Of a DNA stretch of 64,000 nucleotides, positions 8,987 to 17,588 are shown in pieces. A program made the translations under genes and the position numbers. This DNA comes from JALYUM01 sp036688685. GTDB taxonomy: Bacteria > Pseudomonadota > Gammaproteobacteria > Burkholderiales > Burkholderiaceae_D. Where the stretch lies: contig NZ_JAQQPS010000007.1 in the NCBI RefSeq assembly GCF_036688685.1, positions 1 to 64,000 on the forward strand. Reading direction: 5' to 3'. How positions within the stretch are numbered: the first letter of the stretch is position 1; the number at the start of each line of letters is the position of its first letter. The notes below the pieces were generated by a model. The model was not told the origin of the DNA, made no database searches, and saw only the letters and a list, made by a program, of their open reading frames with translations.

Positions 8987-9364
8987 ATGGAATCCGTTTT
9001 ACATTTGAAGCCGGCTTTGAAAGACGGCGAAATCTATGCTGGCCTGATCTTGGGGAAGGATGGCCAGCATGACTATCACGTCGTGCTGTTGCCCGACGAC
9101 GCCGGCGATGTCAGCTGGACGCTGGCGCGCAGCTGGGCCGACCAGCACGGCGGCGAACTGCCCAGCTGCCGCGAGCTGTCGCTGCTGTTCGCCAATCTGC
9201 GCGAGCAATTTCAGCGCGAGTGGTACTGGTCGAGCGAGCAGCACCGCACGCGCATCCAGCTGGTGTGGGGAGAGAATTTTGCCAGTGGAATACAAACCGC
9301 GTATGGCCGCCAGTTCCGGGGCCACGCGCGGGCAGTGCGGCGCGTGGCCATCGACGGGCATTGA
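8987..9364 (+). CDS. DUF1566 (Lcl C-terminal-like) small protein
   Basis: 125 residues from the ATG at 8987, which has GGGAGAC six bases upstream; a longer in-frame start at 8831 would run through the upstream region of the lipoprotein gene and is unlikely. The C-terminal half has the DUF1566 signature: a WYWSSEQ motif, then an aromatic/Gly pair (VWGENFASGIQTAYGR) and the closing RAVRRV. The first half (LPSCRELSLLFANL) matches the WRLPT.EL segment of the family. DUF1566 is usually found in surface or exported proteins; this one has no signal peptide. Its function is unknown. Confidence 0.7.
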   Translation: MESVLHLKPALKDGEIYAGLILGKDGQHDYHVVLLPDDAGDVSWTLARSWADQHGGELPSCRELSLLFANLREQFQREWYWSSEQHRTRIQLVWGENFASGIQTAYGRQFRGHARAVRRVAIDGH

Positions 9365-9408
9365 CGGCGCTATCAGCCAGCGCAAAGCAACCGCGCCTAG
9401 GCCCCGCT

Positions 9409-10839
9409 TTACTTCACCAGCACGTCGGCCCGTCCGATCGGCTGGTCCGTATTGGCCAAAAACCACGCCGTCGTGCTCATCACGGCGACATGGCGGCGCA
9501 GGTTTTCGGGGTCGACCTTGTCGAAGGTATCGGCCGGCGAGTGGTGGTAATTAAAATAGTCCGAGCTGTCGATGAGCGGCTCGAAACTCGGCACGCCCGC
9601 CAGTTCCAGGCCCGACAGATCGCCGGTACCGAGTTCGTCTTCGCGGATGAAGCCACCTGCGCCGATCGGTAGCAGGGCCGCCTTCAGGGGCGCGAAGTAT
9701 TGCACGGCCTGGCGCGACACACTGGCGCGCACGCCGAATGCGCGCCCCGAGCCATTGTCGTCTTCATAGGCGGCGAAATGTTTCTCGGTATTCCCCGCTT
9801 CTGCGGTCAAATAGGCGCGTGCACCCTTCTGGCCATTTTCTTCGTTCATCCAGGCAATCATGCGGATGGTGCGGCGCGGCTTGAAGTCGAGCTTTTTGAG
9901 CGTGTCGATCACCGCCATCGCGCTGGTGACACCGGTGGCGTCGTCGTTGGCGCCGGTGGCCAGGTCCCACGAGTCGAGGTGACCGGACACGATGACGATT
10001 TCATTGGCCTTGTCGGTGCCCGGCAGGTCGGCGATGACGTTGAAGCTGTCGGCATCGGGCAGGTTTTGCGGGGTCAGTGTCAGGTGCATCGTCAGCGCGC
10101 CGCGCTTGGCCAGACGCGTCATCAACAGCGCGTCTTCAATGGTGACGGCGGCAGCGGGAATGCGGGCACCGTCCTGCAGGCCGGCACTGCCGGCGTGGGT
10201 GAGCCGGTAGACCGCGCCGCCAACCGCGCGCACCAGCGCCGCCGCCGCACCCATTTCTGCAGCCATGCGCGGGCCGGCCACGCGGTAGGCGACCGCTTGT
10301 CCATAGGCTGTACCAGCCTGGCCGCGGTCGGCCATTTTCTGGTCGAATGGCACATCGAACAGCACGATGCGGCCCTTTACTTCGGCCGCGCGCGCCTTGA
10401 GTTCATCGAAGCTGTGCAGGACAATGACTTCGGCCGTGATGCCGGCCGCCGGCGTCGCGCCCGAACCGCCCAGCGCGGCCAGCACCACCTTTTGCGACAC
10501 GCCGGCCGGTTTGCCGGCGTAGTTGACCAGCTCAGCGCTCTCGGCGCCGCGCACCCAATGTGGCACCTTGACTGGCTGCAAGGTCACCTTCGCACCGAGT
10601 TTGCGCATGGCCTCGGCCACCTGCGTCACTGCGGCGGCTGCGCCGACCGAACCCGACAGGCGCGGGCCGATCAGGTCGGTCATCTCTTCCAGGCGAGTGT
10701 AGGCATAGTCGCTTTTCATTGCGGCATCGCGCACCTGCGCCAGTGCCGCCGCTTCGTTGGCGGGCGCGGCAGCAAAGGCGGAGAGTGAAACCAGGGAACT
10801 TGCAACGGCAATAACGAGGGGCAGCGGGCGGCACTTCAT
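9409..10839 (-). CDS. M28 family exported zinc metallopeptidase
   Basis: 476 residues. The start at 10839 places a clear signal peptide at the N-terminus (MKCRPLPLVIAVASSLVSLS, cleavage near AFA|A). A protease-associated-like domain occupies roughly residues 120-260, followed by the M28 catalytic domain. Zinc ligands and catalytic acid are visible in order: His and Asp in SGHLDSWD (about 285), Asp in GANDDATG (about 298), the Glu pair in MNEENG (about 333), and the final His in YHHSPADTF. This is the carboxypeptidase Q/aminopeptidase arrangement; it should hydrolyse peptides or dipeptides in the periplasm or outside the cell. It is monocistronic. Confidence 0.9.
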   Translation of the reverse strand: MKCRPLPLVIAVASSLVSLSAFAAAPANEAAALAQVRDAAMKSDYAYTRLEEMTDLIGPRLSGSVGAAAAVTQVAEAMRKLGAKVTLQPVKVPHWVRGAESAELVNYAGKPAGVSQKVVLAALGGSGATPAAGITAEVIVLHSFDELKARAAEVKGRIVLFDVPFDQKMADRGQAGTAYGQAVAYRVAGPRMAAEMGAAAALVRAVGGAVYRLTHAGSAGLQDGARIPAAAVTIEDALLMTRLAKRGALTMHLTLTPQNLPDADSFNVIADLPGTDKANEIVIVSGHLDSWDLATGANDDATGVTSAMAVIDTLKKLDFKPRRTIRMIAWMNEENGQKGARAYLTAEAGNTEKHFAAYEDDNGSGRAFGVRASVSRQAVQYFAPLKAALLPIGAGGFIREDELGTGDLSGLELAGVPSFEPLIDSSDYFNYHHSPADTFDKVDPENLRRHVAVMSTTAWFLANTDQPIGRADVLVK

Positions 10840-10921
10840 GCGACAAATCCTTGAATGTTGAGTGAGACAAAACAATACCCCATTCAATGCTGCCGCGCAG
10901 CAAAATATTGCCGTACTTACA

Positions 10922-12058
10922 TCACGCAGGAACCAGGCGCACCAGCGTGATTTCGGAGGGCGCGCCGAAGCGTTTCGGCGGGCCCCAGTAGCCGGTGCCG
11001 CGGCTGGTGTAGACCCACATCGCGCCGAGCCGGTTCAGGCCGCTGACGTAAGGCTGCTGCAGCGGCACGAACAGGTTCCACGGGAAAAACTGGCCGCCAT
11101 GCGTGTGGCCCGACAGTTGCAGGTCAAAGCCGGCCGCCGCGGCGGCGGTCGCGCTGCGCGGCTGGTGCGCCAGCAGCACCCGCAGGGCCAGGCCCTTCGG
11201 CGCGCCATGGGCCGCCTGGTGCGGATCGCTCTTGTGTGCGGGATTGAAATGGTGCGCCGTGTAGTCGGCCACGCCGGCGATCATCAGGCTGGCCGTGCCG
11301 CGCGTACGCACCACGTGTTCGTTCATCAGCACCGTCACGCCGAGGCGGCGCAGCTCGGCAATCCAGGCCTCCGCGCCGGAATAGTATTCGTGGTTGCCGG
11401 TGACAAAAAACGTGCCGTCCGGCGCGGACAGGCGGGACAGCGGCGCCGTGTGCCGGGACAGGCTGGCCACGCTGCCATCAACCAGGTCGCCGGTGATGGC
11501 GATCGCATCGGCCTCCAGCGAATTGACCTTGTCGACGATGGCGCTGAGGTACTTGTGCTTGATGGTCGGGCCGACGTGGATGTCGCTGATCTGGGCGATC
11601 GTGTAGCCGTCCAGCGCGGGTGGCAAGCCCACCACCGGCACATGGACGTGCTTGACGTGCGCCAGCCGGCGCGCATTGACCAGACCGACCAGGGTGACGG
11701 CCACGGCCAGCACAGGAACGCCGACGGCTGTTTCGCGCGCCGCATCTGGCCAGGTGAAGGGCAGCAGCTGCAGCGCCAGCAGCAGCAGGTCGCGCCCGAA
11801 GGTGGCGACCAGCAGCGATGAAAACAGCCCCATTGCCAGCAGTCCGGCCCAGGGCAGCTGTTCGGCGCCACGGCGGCGCTTGAAGTATGGCGACAGCAAA
11901 CCGGTGGGCACCAGCAGCGTCGACGCCACCAGCAGCACGATGCCGGTCAGCGCGCCGGCAATACCCAGCCCCATGGCGGGAATCAGGCGCAGACCGATAT
12001 ACAGATGCAGGATGACCAGCAGGAACAGAACGGTGGCAATGGTGCGGCGTGGTGGCAT
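10922..12058 (-). CDS. Membrane-anchored calcineurin-like metallophosphoesterase
   Basis: 378 residues from the ATG at 12058 (a TTG start 42 bases upstream would only add a polar tail before the first membrane helix). Three or four N-terminal membrane segments (TIATVLFLLVILHLYIGLRL and others to about residue 125) precede a complete metallophosphoesterase domain with SDIHVG, GDLVDG, GNHEYY and SGHTHGGQ, the dinuclear metal ligands in order. The layout matches the YaeI/YkuE-type proteins, some of which are lipid pyrophosphatases or phospholipid phosphoesterases; the substrate here is undetermined. It ends with GTGYWGPPKRFGAPSEIT, also typical of the group. Confidence 0.88.
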   Translation of the reverse strand: MPPRRTIATVLFLLVILHLYIGLRLIPAMGLGIAGALTGIVLLVASTLLVPTGLLSPYFKRRRGAEQLPWAGLLAMGLFSSLLVATFGRDLLLLALQLLPFTWPDAARETAVGVPVLAVAVTLVGLVNARRLAHVKHVHVPVVGLPPALDGYTIAQISDIHVGPTIKHKYLSAIVDKVNSLEADAIAITGDLVDGSVASLSRHTAPLSRLSAPDGTFFVTGNHEYYSGAEAWIAELRRLGVTVLMNEHVVRTRGTASLMIAGVADYTAHHFNPAHKSDPHQAAHGAPKGLALRVLLAHQPRSATAAAAAGFDLQLSGHTHGGQFFPWNLFVPLQQPYVSGLNRLGAMWVYTSRGTGYWGPPKRFGAPSEITLVRLVPA

Positions 12059-12286
12059 GAAGGATCCGGATTGTGCAAAAGAAGCTTGTACATGGGGCAA
12101 TCAAGTCAATCCGCAAGCGCACCCGACAAAGGAATGTTGCATCAATTTAGGTAAATGTTACAAAGGGCTATTGACATGTAATAATCTGTATTAGCGCGTG
12201 GCGTGCGGCAGGTGCAGGCATATAGTCCATCCATGCCCTGGCGCTTAGCGATCATTCGATCACCGTTAAGGGAAAAGGATAATGCC

Positions 12287-12751
12287 ATGTTCAAGAACAA
12301 AGTCTTTGGTGCGGTGCTGGTAGCCGCGGCCGCTGTTGCCACGGCAACCGTTTCGACCTCGGCCATGGCGCAAGATCGCGGTGTGAATACCGCCGTCGGC
12401 GCGGTGCTCGGTGCGGCAGTCGGCGGTAGCGCCGGTGGCCGCAACGGCGCCATTGTCGGTGGCGTACTCGGCGCCGCGGTCGGTAATTCGATTGGTTCCC
12501 GCAACGACCGCTATTACGATAATCGCAACTATGACAACCGCGGCTACGCCAGCGTCGGTTACTACCAGCCAGCGCCAGTGTATGTCGAACCGCGCCCGGT
12601 GTACGTTGAATCGCGTCCGGTCTACTACGCCGAGCCGCGCTACTACGCACCGCCAGTGGTCTACTACGGCGGCGGCCGTGGCTACTACGGCGGTGGCCGG
12701 GGCTACCACGATCGCGGCCACGGCGACCGCGGTTGGCACCACGGCCGTTAA
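12287..12751 (+). CDS. Glycine-zipper 2TM envelope protein with Tyr/Pro-rich tail
   Basis: 154 residues from the ATG at 12287, preceded by AAGGATAA. The signal peptide (MFKNKVFGAVLVAAAAVATA, cleavage near AMA|Q) is followed by two glycine-zipper hairpins (GAVLGAAVGGSAGG and GGVLGAAVGNSIGS, about residues 44-72). The rest is low complexity: Tyr/Pro/Glu repeats (PVYVEPRPVYVESRPVYY) and a Gly/His/Arg tail. Glycine-zipper proteins of this type associate with the outer membrane (RcsF/SlyB-like class), but no precise role can be given. A strong terminator follows at once. Confidence 0.8.
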   Translation: MFKNKVFGAVLVAAAAVATATVSTSAMAQDRGVNTAVGAVLGAAVGGSAGGRNGAIVGGVLGAAVGNSIGSRNDRYYDNRNYDNRGYASVGYYQPAPVYVEPRPVYVESRPVYYAEPRYYAPPVVYYGGGRGYYGGGRGYHDRGHGDRGWHHGR

Positions 12752-12771
12752 GCTGCACCCGCTTGCAAACG

Positions 12772-12798
12772 AACCGCGTCCTGGACGCGGTTTTTTTT
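12772..12798 (+). terminator. Rho-independent terminator of the glycine-zipper gene
   Basis: Perfect 9-bp stem AACCGCGTC / GACGCGGTT with a 3-base loop, running directly into eight T residues; 20 bases after the stop codon. Confidence 0.9.
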
Positions 12799-12859
12799 CG
12801 TGGCGCTGTTCGCGCACATCGGGCAGTCTTCCCGTCAGCCGGGCTCGGCAGTGGCAAGC

Positions 12860-13150
12860 AGCAAGCGTAATGCCTTCGGTATTTGCTGGCCGCGCCGCGA
12901 ACCGGCTCAGCCAGCTCTTGAAGAAGGCATCCCAGCCGTTCACACTCTGGAGGTGAATCGCGCCGCGCGCGCGTTCTCCGGCCGCACATTGCCAATGCGT
13001 GCCGGATGCCGCTGCCTGCGCGAAACGCCGGTAGGCCATCGCGCCATCTGTGAAGGATGAAAAAAGTCATCACCGGCTGAGCGAATCCGACACCAGAAAA
13101 AGAAGAACATCACTTGCCGTATATGCAACTACGCTTTTACACTGTGCCTC
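12860..13150 (-). pseudogene. Decayed 3' fragment of an IS1595-type transposase (copy 1)
   Basis: Read on the minus strand, this stretch gives the C-terminal region of an IS1595/ISXO2-like transposase in two frames: DGAMAYRRFAQAA..., then AGERARGAIHLQSVNGWDAF, FKSWLSRF, and after a frameshift GAASKYRRHY, matching the family pattern RG..H.QNVN...S.LK.W...F.GVATKYL. Frameshifts and the missing 5' part make it dead. About 250 bases are clearly homologous to 15975-16227, with both copies stopping at the same sequence on the right. The fragment directly abuts a broken SUKH gene. Confidence 0.65.
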
Positions 13151-13390
13151 GAGCGACTTGCGCCCTCGGCCAAAAGCTGTGGTTCGCCGCTAGCCCAAAT
13201 CTCTCTTTATTGCGCAAAAAATTATGCATGCCAGGCGCTCGCGATAGCAAACAACGGTGCTGGCGATCAGCTGCTCTTCCTTCGTTCTAACGACTGGTAC
13301 GAGGCAGAAGTTTACTACTGGTCACACGAAACCGGTGACTTGACTAAGGTGGCAGAGGATTTTGCCCAGCTCGAACGTCTGTACATGCCG
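13151..13390 (+). pseudogene. Remnant of a SMI1/KNR4 (SUKH-type) immunity-like gene
   Basis: The plus-strand frame here has no proper start and lacks the N-terminal two-thirds of a SUKH protein. It still encodes its typical C-terminal half: ALAIANNGAGDQLLFL, then EAEVYYWSHETGDLTKVA and EDFAQLERL, matching the family pattern of a .GDGCGD.. strand, VYFWDHETGE and a final DSF..FL helix. SUKH proteins commonly neutralise secreted nuclease toxins. The 5' part appears to have been replaced by the IS1595 fragment, and the 3' end runs into the intergenic repeat at 13417. Confidence 0.55.
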
Positions 13391-13416
13391 CAAGAAACTG
13401 GCCGTGCTGCTCCACC

Positions 13417-13520
13417 GTCCGCTTTGGGCAGGGAGCTGCCTGGCTTGATAGTTTGCGGGTTTTTCGCCTTGGCAACCCGCTATGCTTGCTCGACAGGCCG
13501 AAACAGGGCAAAAGCTGTCA
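13417..13520. repeat. Island intergenic repeat, copy A
   Basis: About 105 bases beginning GTCCGCTTTGGGCAGG and ending GGCAAAAGCTGTCA, with an internal CCGCTATGCTTGCTCGACAG. It aligns with copies at 16988, 17589 and 17893. It sits just downstream of the SUKH remnant. Confidence 0.65.
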
Positions 13521-13656
13521 CACCACGCCCAACTAGACATCCATAGTGAACGGATACAAATTTTGTTCGTAAATTCATCGGTACAAAAATGGTAATCGCC
13601 AGTAGTTTCAAGATGATACTATTAGTTTCTAATTAATTTTGAATCGGTGTCGTCGC

Positions 13657-14277
13657 ATGAATTCGTCAACAGTATCCGGTGTAGTCACTCGCCGTACCTC
13701 CCGGGCCGTTTTCGACATCCTGCTGTTTTGGTTGGCGTTTCACTCTGTTGCGCAAGCCGACAGCCAATATCTGCAACGCGGTGCAGGCGCGGCAGGCGGC
13801 ATCGTCGCAGGCATTTACATACACGAGTTAGGCCATGCGGCCGTGTCCGACTTCGCCGGTGCAGAACACATCCGCATCCGCATCCCGGGTGCGCACTGCA
13901 AGCTGCTTTGCGGGCAGACAGATGTCACCTGGTCGGCGCGTCCCAGCGCCCCGCAGAGGCGCCTGATTACTGTGGCTGGTTTTGTGAGCAGTAACGTGGC
14001 GGCAGAAATTATGCTTCAGCACGAAAGCTTGGCCCGCTCCGGCTTCGGCCAAGGGTTGATCGCGACCAACTTGTATTCGAACGCGGTGCACGTGTTTTCG
14101 TATTACACCAAGGTGCGCGGTCGGAACGGCTATCAAGGCAACGATATCGATTCCTTTGAATTGGCAGGTGGCAACCCCCACCTGTTGTCGGCGGGGCTGC
14201 TGGCCTATTCGGCGTATGCCCTGCATCGCATGCACAAGAAACATATACCGGTGCTGTTCGTTAGTGCCCGTTTCTGA
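13657..14277 (+). CDS. Membrane protein with HELGH zinc-protease motif
   Basis: 206 residues from the ATG at 13657. A membrane or signal segment lies at 19-34 (FDILLFWLAFHSVAQA). HELGH at 56-60 follows a Gly/Ala-rich helix (AGAAGGIVAGIYI), the arrangement of a gluzincin-type membrane protease or of site-2-protease-like proteins. Two further hydrophobic stretches (RRLITVAGFVSSNVAAEIML and LSAGLLAYSAYAL) are likely membrane helices. I cannot place it in a named peptidase family; a third metal ligand is not obvious. The gene is alone and less GC-rich than the flanking chromosome. Confidence 0.6.
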   Translation: MNSSTVSGVVTRRTSRAVFDILLFWLAFHSVAQADSQYLQRGAGAAGGIVAGIYIHELGHAAVSDFAGAEHIRIRIPGAHCKLLCGQTDVTWSARPSAPQRRLITVAGFVSSNVAAEIMLQHESLARSGFGQGLIATNLYSNAVHVFSYYTKVRGRNGYQGNDIDSFELAGGNPHLLSAGLLAYSAYALHRMHKKHIPVLFVSARF

Positions 14278-14639
14278 CGGGTGATCGCGTCTCGTGCTCT
14301 TGCCAAAGGCGAAAGTTCGCGTCTTGGCCCAGCGCAGCTCCCTTTTGGCTTTCTGGTTTGCGAAAATGCGCCACGACTTTAGCCAGGGTACAGAGGTATT
14401 TTCCCTCTCGAACCTTCCCTTTGGCTGTTGGATTCGCCACTACATCGGTAGTCACCTTTCAGCGATCATGTTTCGAACGGCTGCGATGGGTCGGATAGAT
14501 ACTGTAGGGCCAGCCTACGAGCTTTTACTGTTTACATTCTGATATGCCGAGCCGAAAACAGCCACGTTCGGCCAACTGTGGATACAGTTACAATGTAATA
14601 AATATTACTTTGGAAATACCCAAATTCTGAAAGAAGCAA
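14278..14639. other. Gene-free stretch with a partial repeat copy (B)
   Basis: 362 bases without a convincing gene. Near its right end (about 14543-14582) the sequence ATGCCGAGCCGAAAACAGCC and TTCGGCCAACTG resembles the 3' half of the island repeat, particularly copy D. The rest shows no structure I can name. Confidence 0.4.
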
Positions 14640-15179
14640 GTGAAAAAATCCTCTCCAACGTGGAGTGATGTCAAAACGAAGTTGGGGGACTTCGACCGCG
14701 CTGGCATGCTGGCCTTGGTGCAGGATATGTACGCCGCCAGCAAAGAAAACCGATCATTTCTGCAGGCTCGATTTGGCCTGGGCGCGGATACCCTCAAGTC
14801 CTACAAAACGACGATTGCGCGTTGGCTTTGGCCGGACATCTCCAGGGGCCAGGACACTTCGATTTCTAAGGCCAAGAAAGCAATAGCTGACTACAAGAAG
14901 GCCGTCGGACGACCGGAGGACCAGGCTGAACTGATGACCTTCTATTGCGAGCAGGCGGCAGGCTTTTGCCGCGATGTTGGCTTCTCGGATGAGCGCTTTT
15001 TCGTTTCGTTGATGGGCATGTTCAGCAAGGCGCTGAAATTGACCCTAACCCTGGCCCCTGTGCCGCGCGATAGTTTGCTGGAGCGTCTCGACGAAGTGAG
15101 TCGAATCAGCCAGGACTTTGGCTACGGGGTGGGTGACGAAATGAACGACCTGCTCGACGAGTACTCGGCTAATGACTGA
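14640..15179 (+). CDS. DUF6155-like helical protein
   Basis: 179 residues starting at a GTG (AGAAG upstream). It is entirely soluble and mostly helical and resembles the DUF6155 family: an N-terminal helix pair with GMLALVQDMYAASKENRSFL, a Tyr-Lys segment (LKSYKTTIARWLWPD), a Lys-rich helix (SKAKKAIADYKKAVGRPED) and a long C-terminal helix bundle ending GDEMNDLLDEY. Function is unknown; the family occurs sporadically in accessory regions. The next repeat-like sequence begins immediately after its stop. Confidence 0.6.
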   Translation: MKKSSPTWSDVKTKLGDFDRAGMLALVQDMYAASKENRSFLQARFGLGADTLKSYKTTIARWLWPDISRGQDTSISKAKKAIADYKKAVGRPEDQAELMTFYCEQAAGFCRDVGFSDERFFVSLMGMFSKALKLTLTLAPVPRDSLLERLDEVSRISQDFGYGVGDEMNDLLDEYSAND

Positions 15180-15180
15180 G

Positions 15181-15260
15181 TGGACGGCGACTATCGGTCG
15201 ATTTCGGCCAGAACCGGACTTTCGCAGATCGATAGCGTTCGGCCAACAGCCGCCGTTCGC
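15181..15260. repeat. Partial island repeat, copy C
   Basis: Directly after the DUF6155-like stop, TTTCGGCCAGAACCGGACTTT and GCGTTCGGCCAACAGCCG recall the GGCCAAAAGCGGAC core of the other copies but are shorter and diverged. Assignment is tentative. Confidence 0.35.
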
Positions 15261-15296
15261 AAACAGTACTCCCGACGCCATTTCAATGATCACGAC

Positions 15297-15812
15297 ATGA
15301 CCTCAATCGACGAAACTTCAAGAGCTATTTTCAGCGCTGCTCGAGAAGGCGACGCAGATACGTTGCTGAGTCTGATAGGCACGAGCCAAGACCGTTTACA
15401 CGCGCAAACGCCTTTCGGAACACTTTTGCACATTACGTACGCACGCGGCGATATCGCACTTGTTAAGGAGTTAATTAACCTTGGCGCCGATATTGATCGA
15501 CGCGGCGGCACGTTCGACGGTACCGCAATCAATCTGGCAGCATCAAAAGGACAGGTCGAGATCGTCGAGTATCTACTTGAATGTCAGGCCGAGTTGGACG
15601 TGAGCGATCCGGAGCGCAAACTTCTTTGGGGCGGAATCGACTCCGGCAGCGTCGAGATCGTGAAACTACTCGTGGCAGCAGGGATCGACGCAACGGTCAG
15701 ATATTCAGGTAAGAACATGACGAATATGGGCGCACTCGATTTTGCTATCGAGAGGGGGCAGGTTGAAGTCGCCGAGTTTCTACAGACTCTGCCTTCGATG
15801 CGTGTCAATTGA
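15297..15812 (+). CDS. Ankyrin repeat protein, possible immunity protein
   Basis: 171 residues from the ATG at 15297, which has no obvious ribosome site; a GTG at 15180 in frame would extend it through repeat-like sequence and is less likely. Four ankyrin repeats are visible, with typical turns and helices: IFSAAREGDADTLLSLI, LLHITYARGDIALVKELINL, AINLAASKGQVEIVEYLLE and ALDFAIERGQVEVAEFLQ. Free-standing ankyrin proteins of this size commonly act as immunity proteins next to secreted toxins, but no toxin gene is present here, so it would be an orphan. Confidence 0.75.
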   Translation: MTSIDETSRAIFSAAREGDADTLLSLIGTSQDRLHAQTPFGTLLHITYARGDIALVKELINLGADIDRRGGTFDGTAINLAASKGQVEIVEYLLECQAELDVSDPERKLLWGGIDSGSVEIVKLLVAAGIDATVRYSGKNMTNMGALDFAIERGQVEVAEFLQTLPSMRVN

Positions 15813-15974
15813 GAGGCGCGTGTTTTGCCGGCGAACCTCGCTGCCGTAGCAATCGAGGCAACGTCTGGTTTTGGGCGAAACCGACTGGTCAATCACACAC
15901 GGCTGGCCAGTGAAATTTTTATCACGTGTAGATCGCAACGAAACAATGACCTCCGCCGCGTCAGTGACGGCTAT

Positions 15975-16227
15975 TAACCGGCGCAGCCAGCCCTTGAACC
16001 GGGCATGCCAGCCGTATTCATTCGGGATCTGGATCGCGCCTCGCGCGCGTTCTCCGGCCCGCACATTGACAAATGCGTGGCGGATGCCGCTGTCCTGCGC
16101 GAAATGCCAGTAGGCCATCGCGCCATCTGTGGAGGATGAAAAAAGTTATCACGGGCCGAGCAGAACCGTCCGCAGAAAAATAAAAACATCCCTTGCGGTA
16201 TATGCAACTACTCTTTTACACTGTGTC
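15975..16227 (-). pseudogene. Decayed 3' fragment of an IS1595-type transposase (copy 2)
   Basis: On the minus strand the frame reads DGAMAYWHFAQDSG, then NVRAGERARGAI and YGWHARFKGWLRRL, the conserved C-terminal part of IS1595-family transposases. It is better preserved than copy 1 but still lacks the 5' part and the final GVATKYL segment. It is homologous over about 250 bases to 12898-13150, and both end at GCAACTAC.CTTTTACACTGTG on the right, suggesting that both descend from one truncated element. Confidence 0.65.
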
Positions 16228-16532
16228 TACGCTGTGCAGAAGAAGCATTCAGAACGGATTAAACGTTGGGACGAGGGACGCGCAGTACGTAGAAACAACC
16301 CCAAAAATTTTCAATGATTTGCAGACATGCGTCTCAGCTGCGAAGTTGCTTTGGACGGGGCCTACGTAAGTGCGCTGCACGTGCAGTCCACTTGGCTTCT
16401 GAGCCGCGACTTAATTGATCCGCCTTGGATCGGCAGCCGCCTGTCGAGACAGTCTGCAACTTTTCCAGCTCGGTAACGTGCTATGGTCAATCAAGAGGCT
16501 GGATTTTTCCACGACCTGCACCAACCAATTCA
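16228..16532. other. Gene-free stretch
   Basis: About 305 bases between the transposase fragment and the next gene. A short open end (residues KKHSERIKRWDEGRAVRR before a stop near 16317) may be the tail of a lost gene, but nothing is recognisable. Confidence 0.4.
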
Positions 16533-16964
16533 ATGAGGACCAAGTTGGAGAGTGATCGCATAGCAGAATTCGTCGGCCAGACAAATGTATCTCCTGCGCA
16601 GTTGTCCGCGGCTGAGCGCGATACTGTAGTGCGGATTCTCAACAGCCAATTCGCCGTCAACGCAAAATCACTCAGGCCATGGGACGCAACGAATGCCCCA
16701 GGCGGCGTACAAACTGCAATCGGTTGTGCGTTGATATCAAATTACGTAGCTGACTCCCCGTGTCTGGTATTTTCGTCGGGTGCACCTTCGGTATGGAACT
16801 TTTCCAACGGGTCGGATTTACTGCTTTTCTTAAAGGCTTCGCCACCTTTCGAATTCTATGTCTGCGATGACTTAGCAACCTACATGCTTTGTTATACCGA
16901 TCATGACTTCATTATTGGATGGGGGAAGAGCACTGCATGGGTGGAGCAACTTCGGGCAGATTGA
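16533..16964 (+). CDS. Hypothetical protein of the accessory island
   Basis: 143 residues from the ATG at 16533; no strong ribosome site, and in-frame codons further upstream exist but look non-coding. The protein is soluble and of mixed composition. It has a Trp/Phe-rich middle (APSVWNFSNGSDLLLFLKA) and a C-terminal FYVCDDLATYMLCYTDHDF followed by IIGWG. Size, acidity and isolation would fit an immunity-type or cargo protein, but I do not recognise a family. Island repeat copy D lies 23 bases after its stop. Confidence 0.5.
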   Translation: MRTKLESDRIAEFVGQTNVSPAQLSAAERDTVVRILNSQFAVNAKSLRPWDATNAPGGVQTAIGCALISNYVADSPCLVFSSGAPSVWNFSNGSDLLLFLKASPPFEFYVCDDLATYMLCYTDHDFIIGWGKSTAWVEQLRAD

Positions 16965-16987
16965 TCCATCAAACGGACTTGCCGGCA

Positions 16988-17091
16988 TGTCCGCTCAGGG
17001 TCGTTTCCGGTCTGTCCTGGCTGCCGCTGAATTTTCGCCATGGCATGCTGTTATGCCGAGTCGACCGGCCGAATTCGGCCAAAAGCGGACA
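16988..17091. repeat. Island intergenic repeat, copy D (palindromic ends)
   Basis: The clearest copy: it begins TGTCCGCT and ends AGCGGACA, an exact 8-bp terminal inverted repeat enclosing about 88 bases with a second inverted element (GGCCGAATTCGGCC). Shared blocks with A, E and F include GGGTCGTTT, TGCTATGCC-like sequence and GGCCAAAA. Confidence 0.7.
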
Positions 17092-17142
17092 TAAACTAAC
17101 GGACCGGCTCTGTCATTACCATAATCTTCAAGATGTACACAC

Positions 17143-17556
17143 ATGAGAAAAATGTACACTGTACTCCTGCTGTCGACTTTCTTGGTGGGCGCCCGTGCGC
17201 AAGCTGAACATAAAGAAGACTGCGATCGGGCTGAATACTCCCAGCAGTATGCTGCCGGCTTTAATCGCGAGCTAAATGGCGCGCTGGATAGATTCAAAAA
17301 CCAGGATAAAAGCTCTCGATCCAAGTTGGACGGGATGAAAGCTGCCAGTGATTTCAAGGTGCAACTTTTGTCGCTGGACGGTATTCCTATGATAGCCGGG
17401 GGCAACAAAGCTGCGGAATTGCGCGCGACGTGTTTGCTTGGGCCAAATGCGATCAGCAAAGCTGACGTTTTGTATGCTGTCACGGAGCGGGCGTGGAAGT
17501 TACTCGAATCCAAGGTCGCAGCGGAAGCGCAAGTGAAAAAAGTTACCATGCCATAA
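17143..17556 (+). CDS. Secreted or periplasmic hypothetical protein
   Basis: 137 residues with a signal peptide (MRKMYTVLLLSTFLVGARAQ, cleavage near AQA|E). The mature part is helical and charged, with two Cys (DCDRAEYSQQY and RATCLLGPN) that could form a disulphide. No family was recognised. Small periplasmic proteins in such islands are sometimes immunity proteins against cell-wall or membrane toxins; this is a guess from context only. The island repeat copy E follows. Confidence 0.6.
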   Translation: MRKMYTVLLLSTFLVGARAQAEHKEDCDRAEYSQQYAAGFNRELNGALDRFKNQDKSSRSKLDGMKAASDFKVQLLSLDGIPMIAGGNKAAELRATCLLGPNAISKADVLYAVTERAWKLLESKVAAEAQVKKVTMP

Positions 17557-17588
17557 AGTACGTTAGTGCAGGCCTGGCTCGCTAGCCA

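Noticed and set aside
15180..15296. GTG start extending the ankyrin gene upstream
   Set aside because: It would translate repeat-like sequence directly after the previous gene; ankyrin repeats begin after the ATG at 15297.
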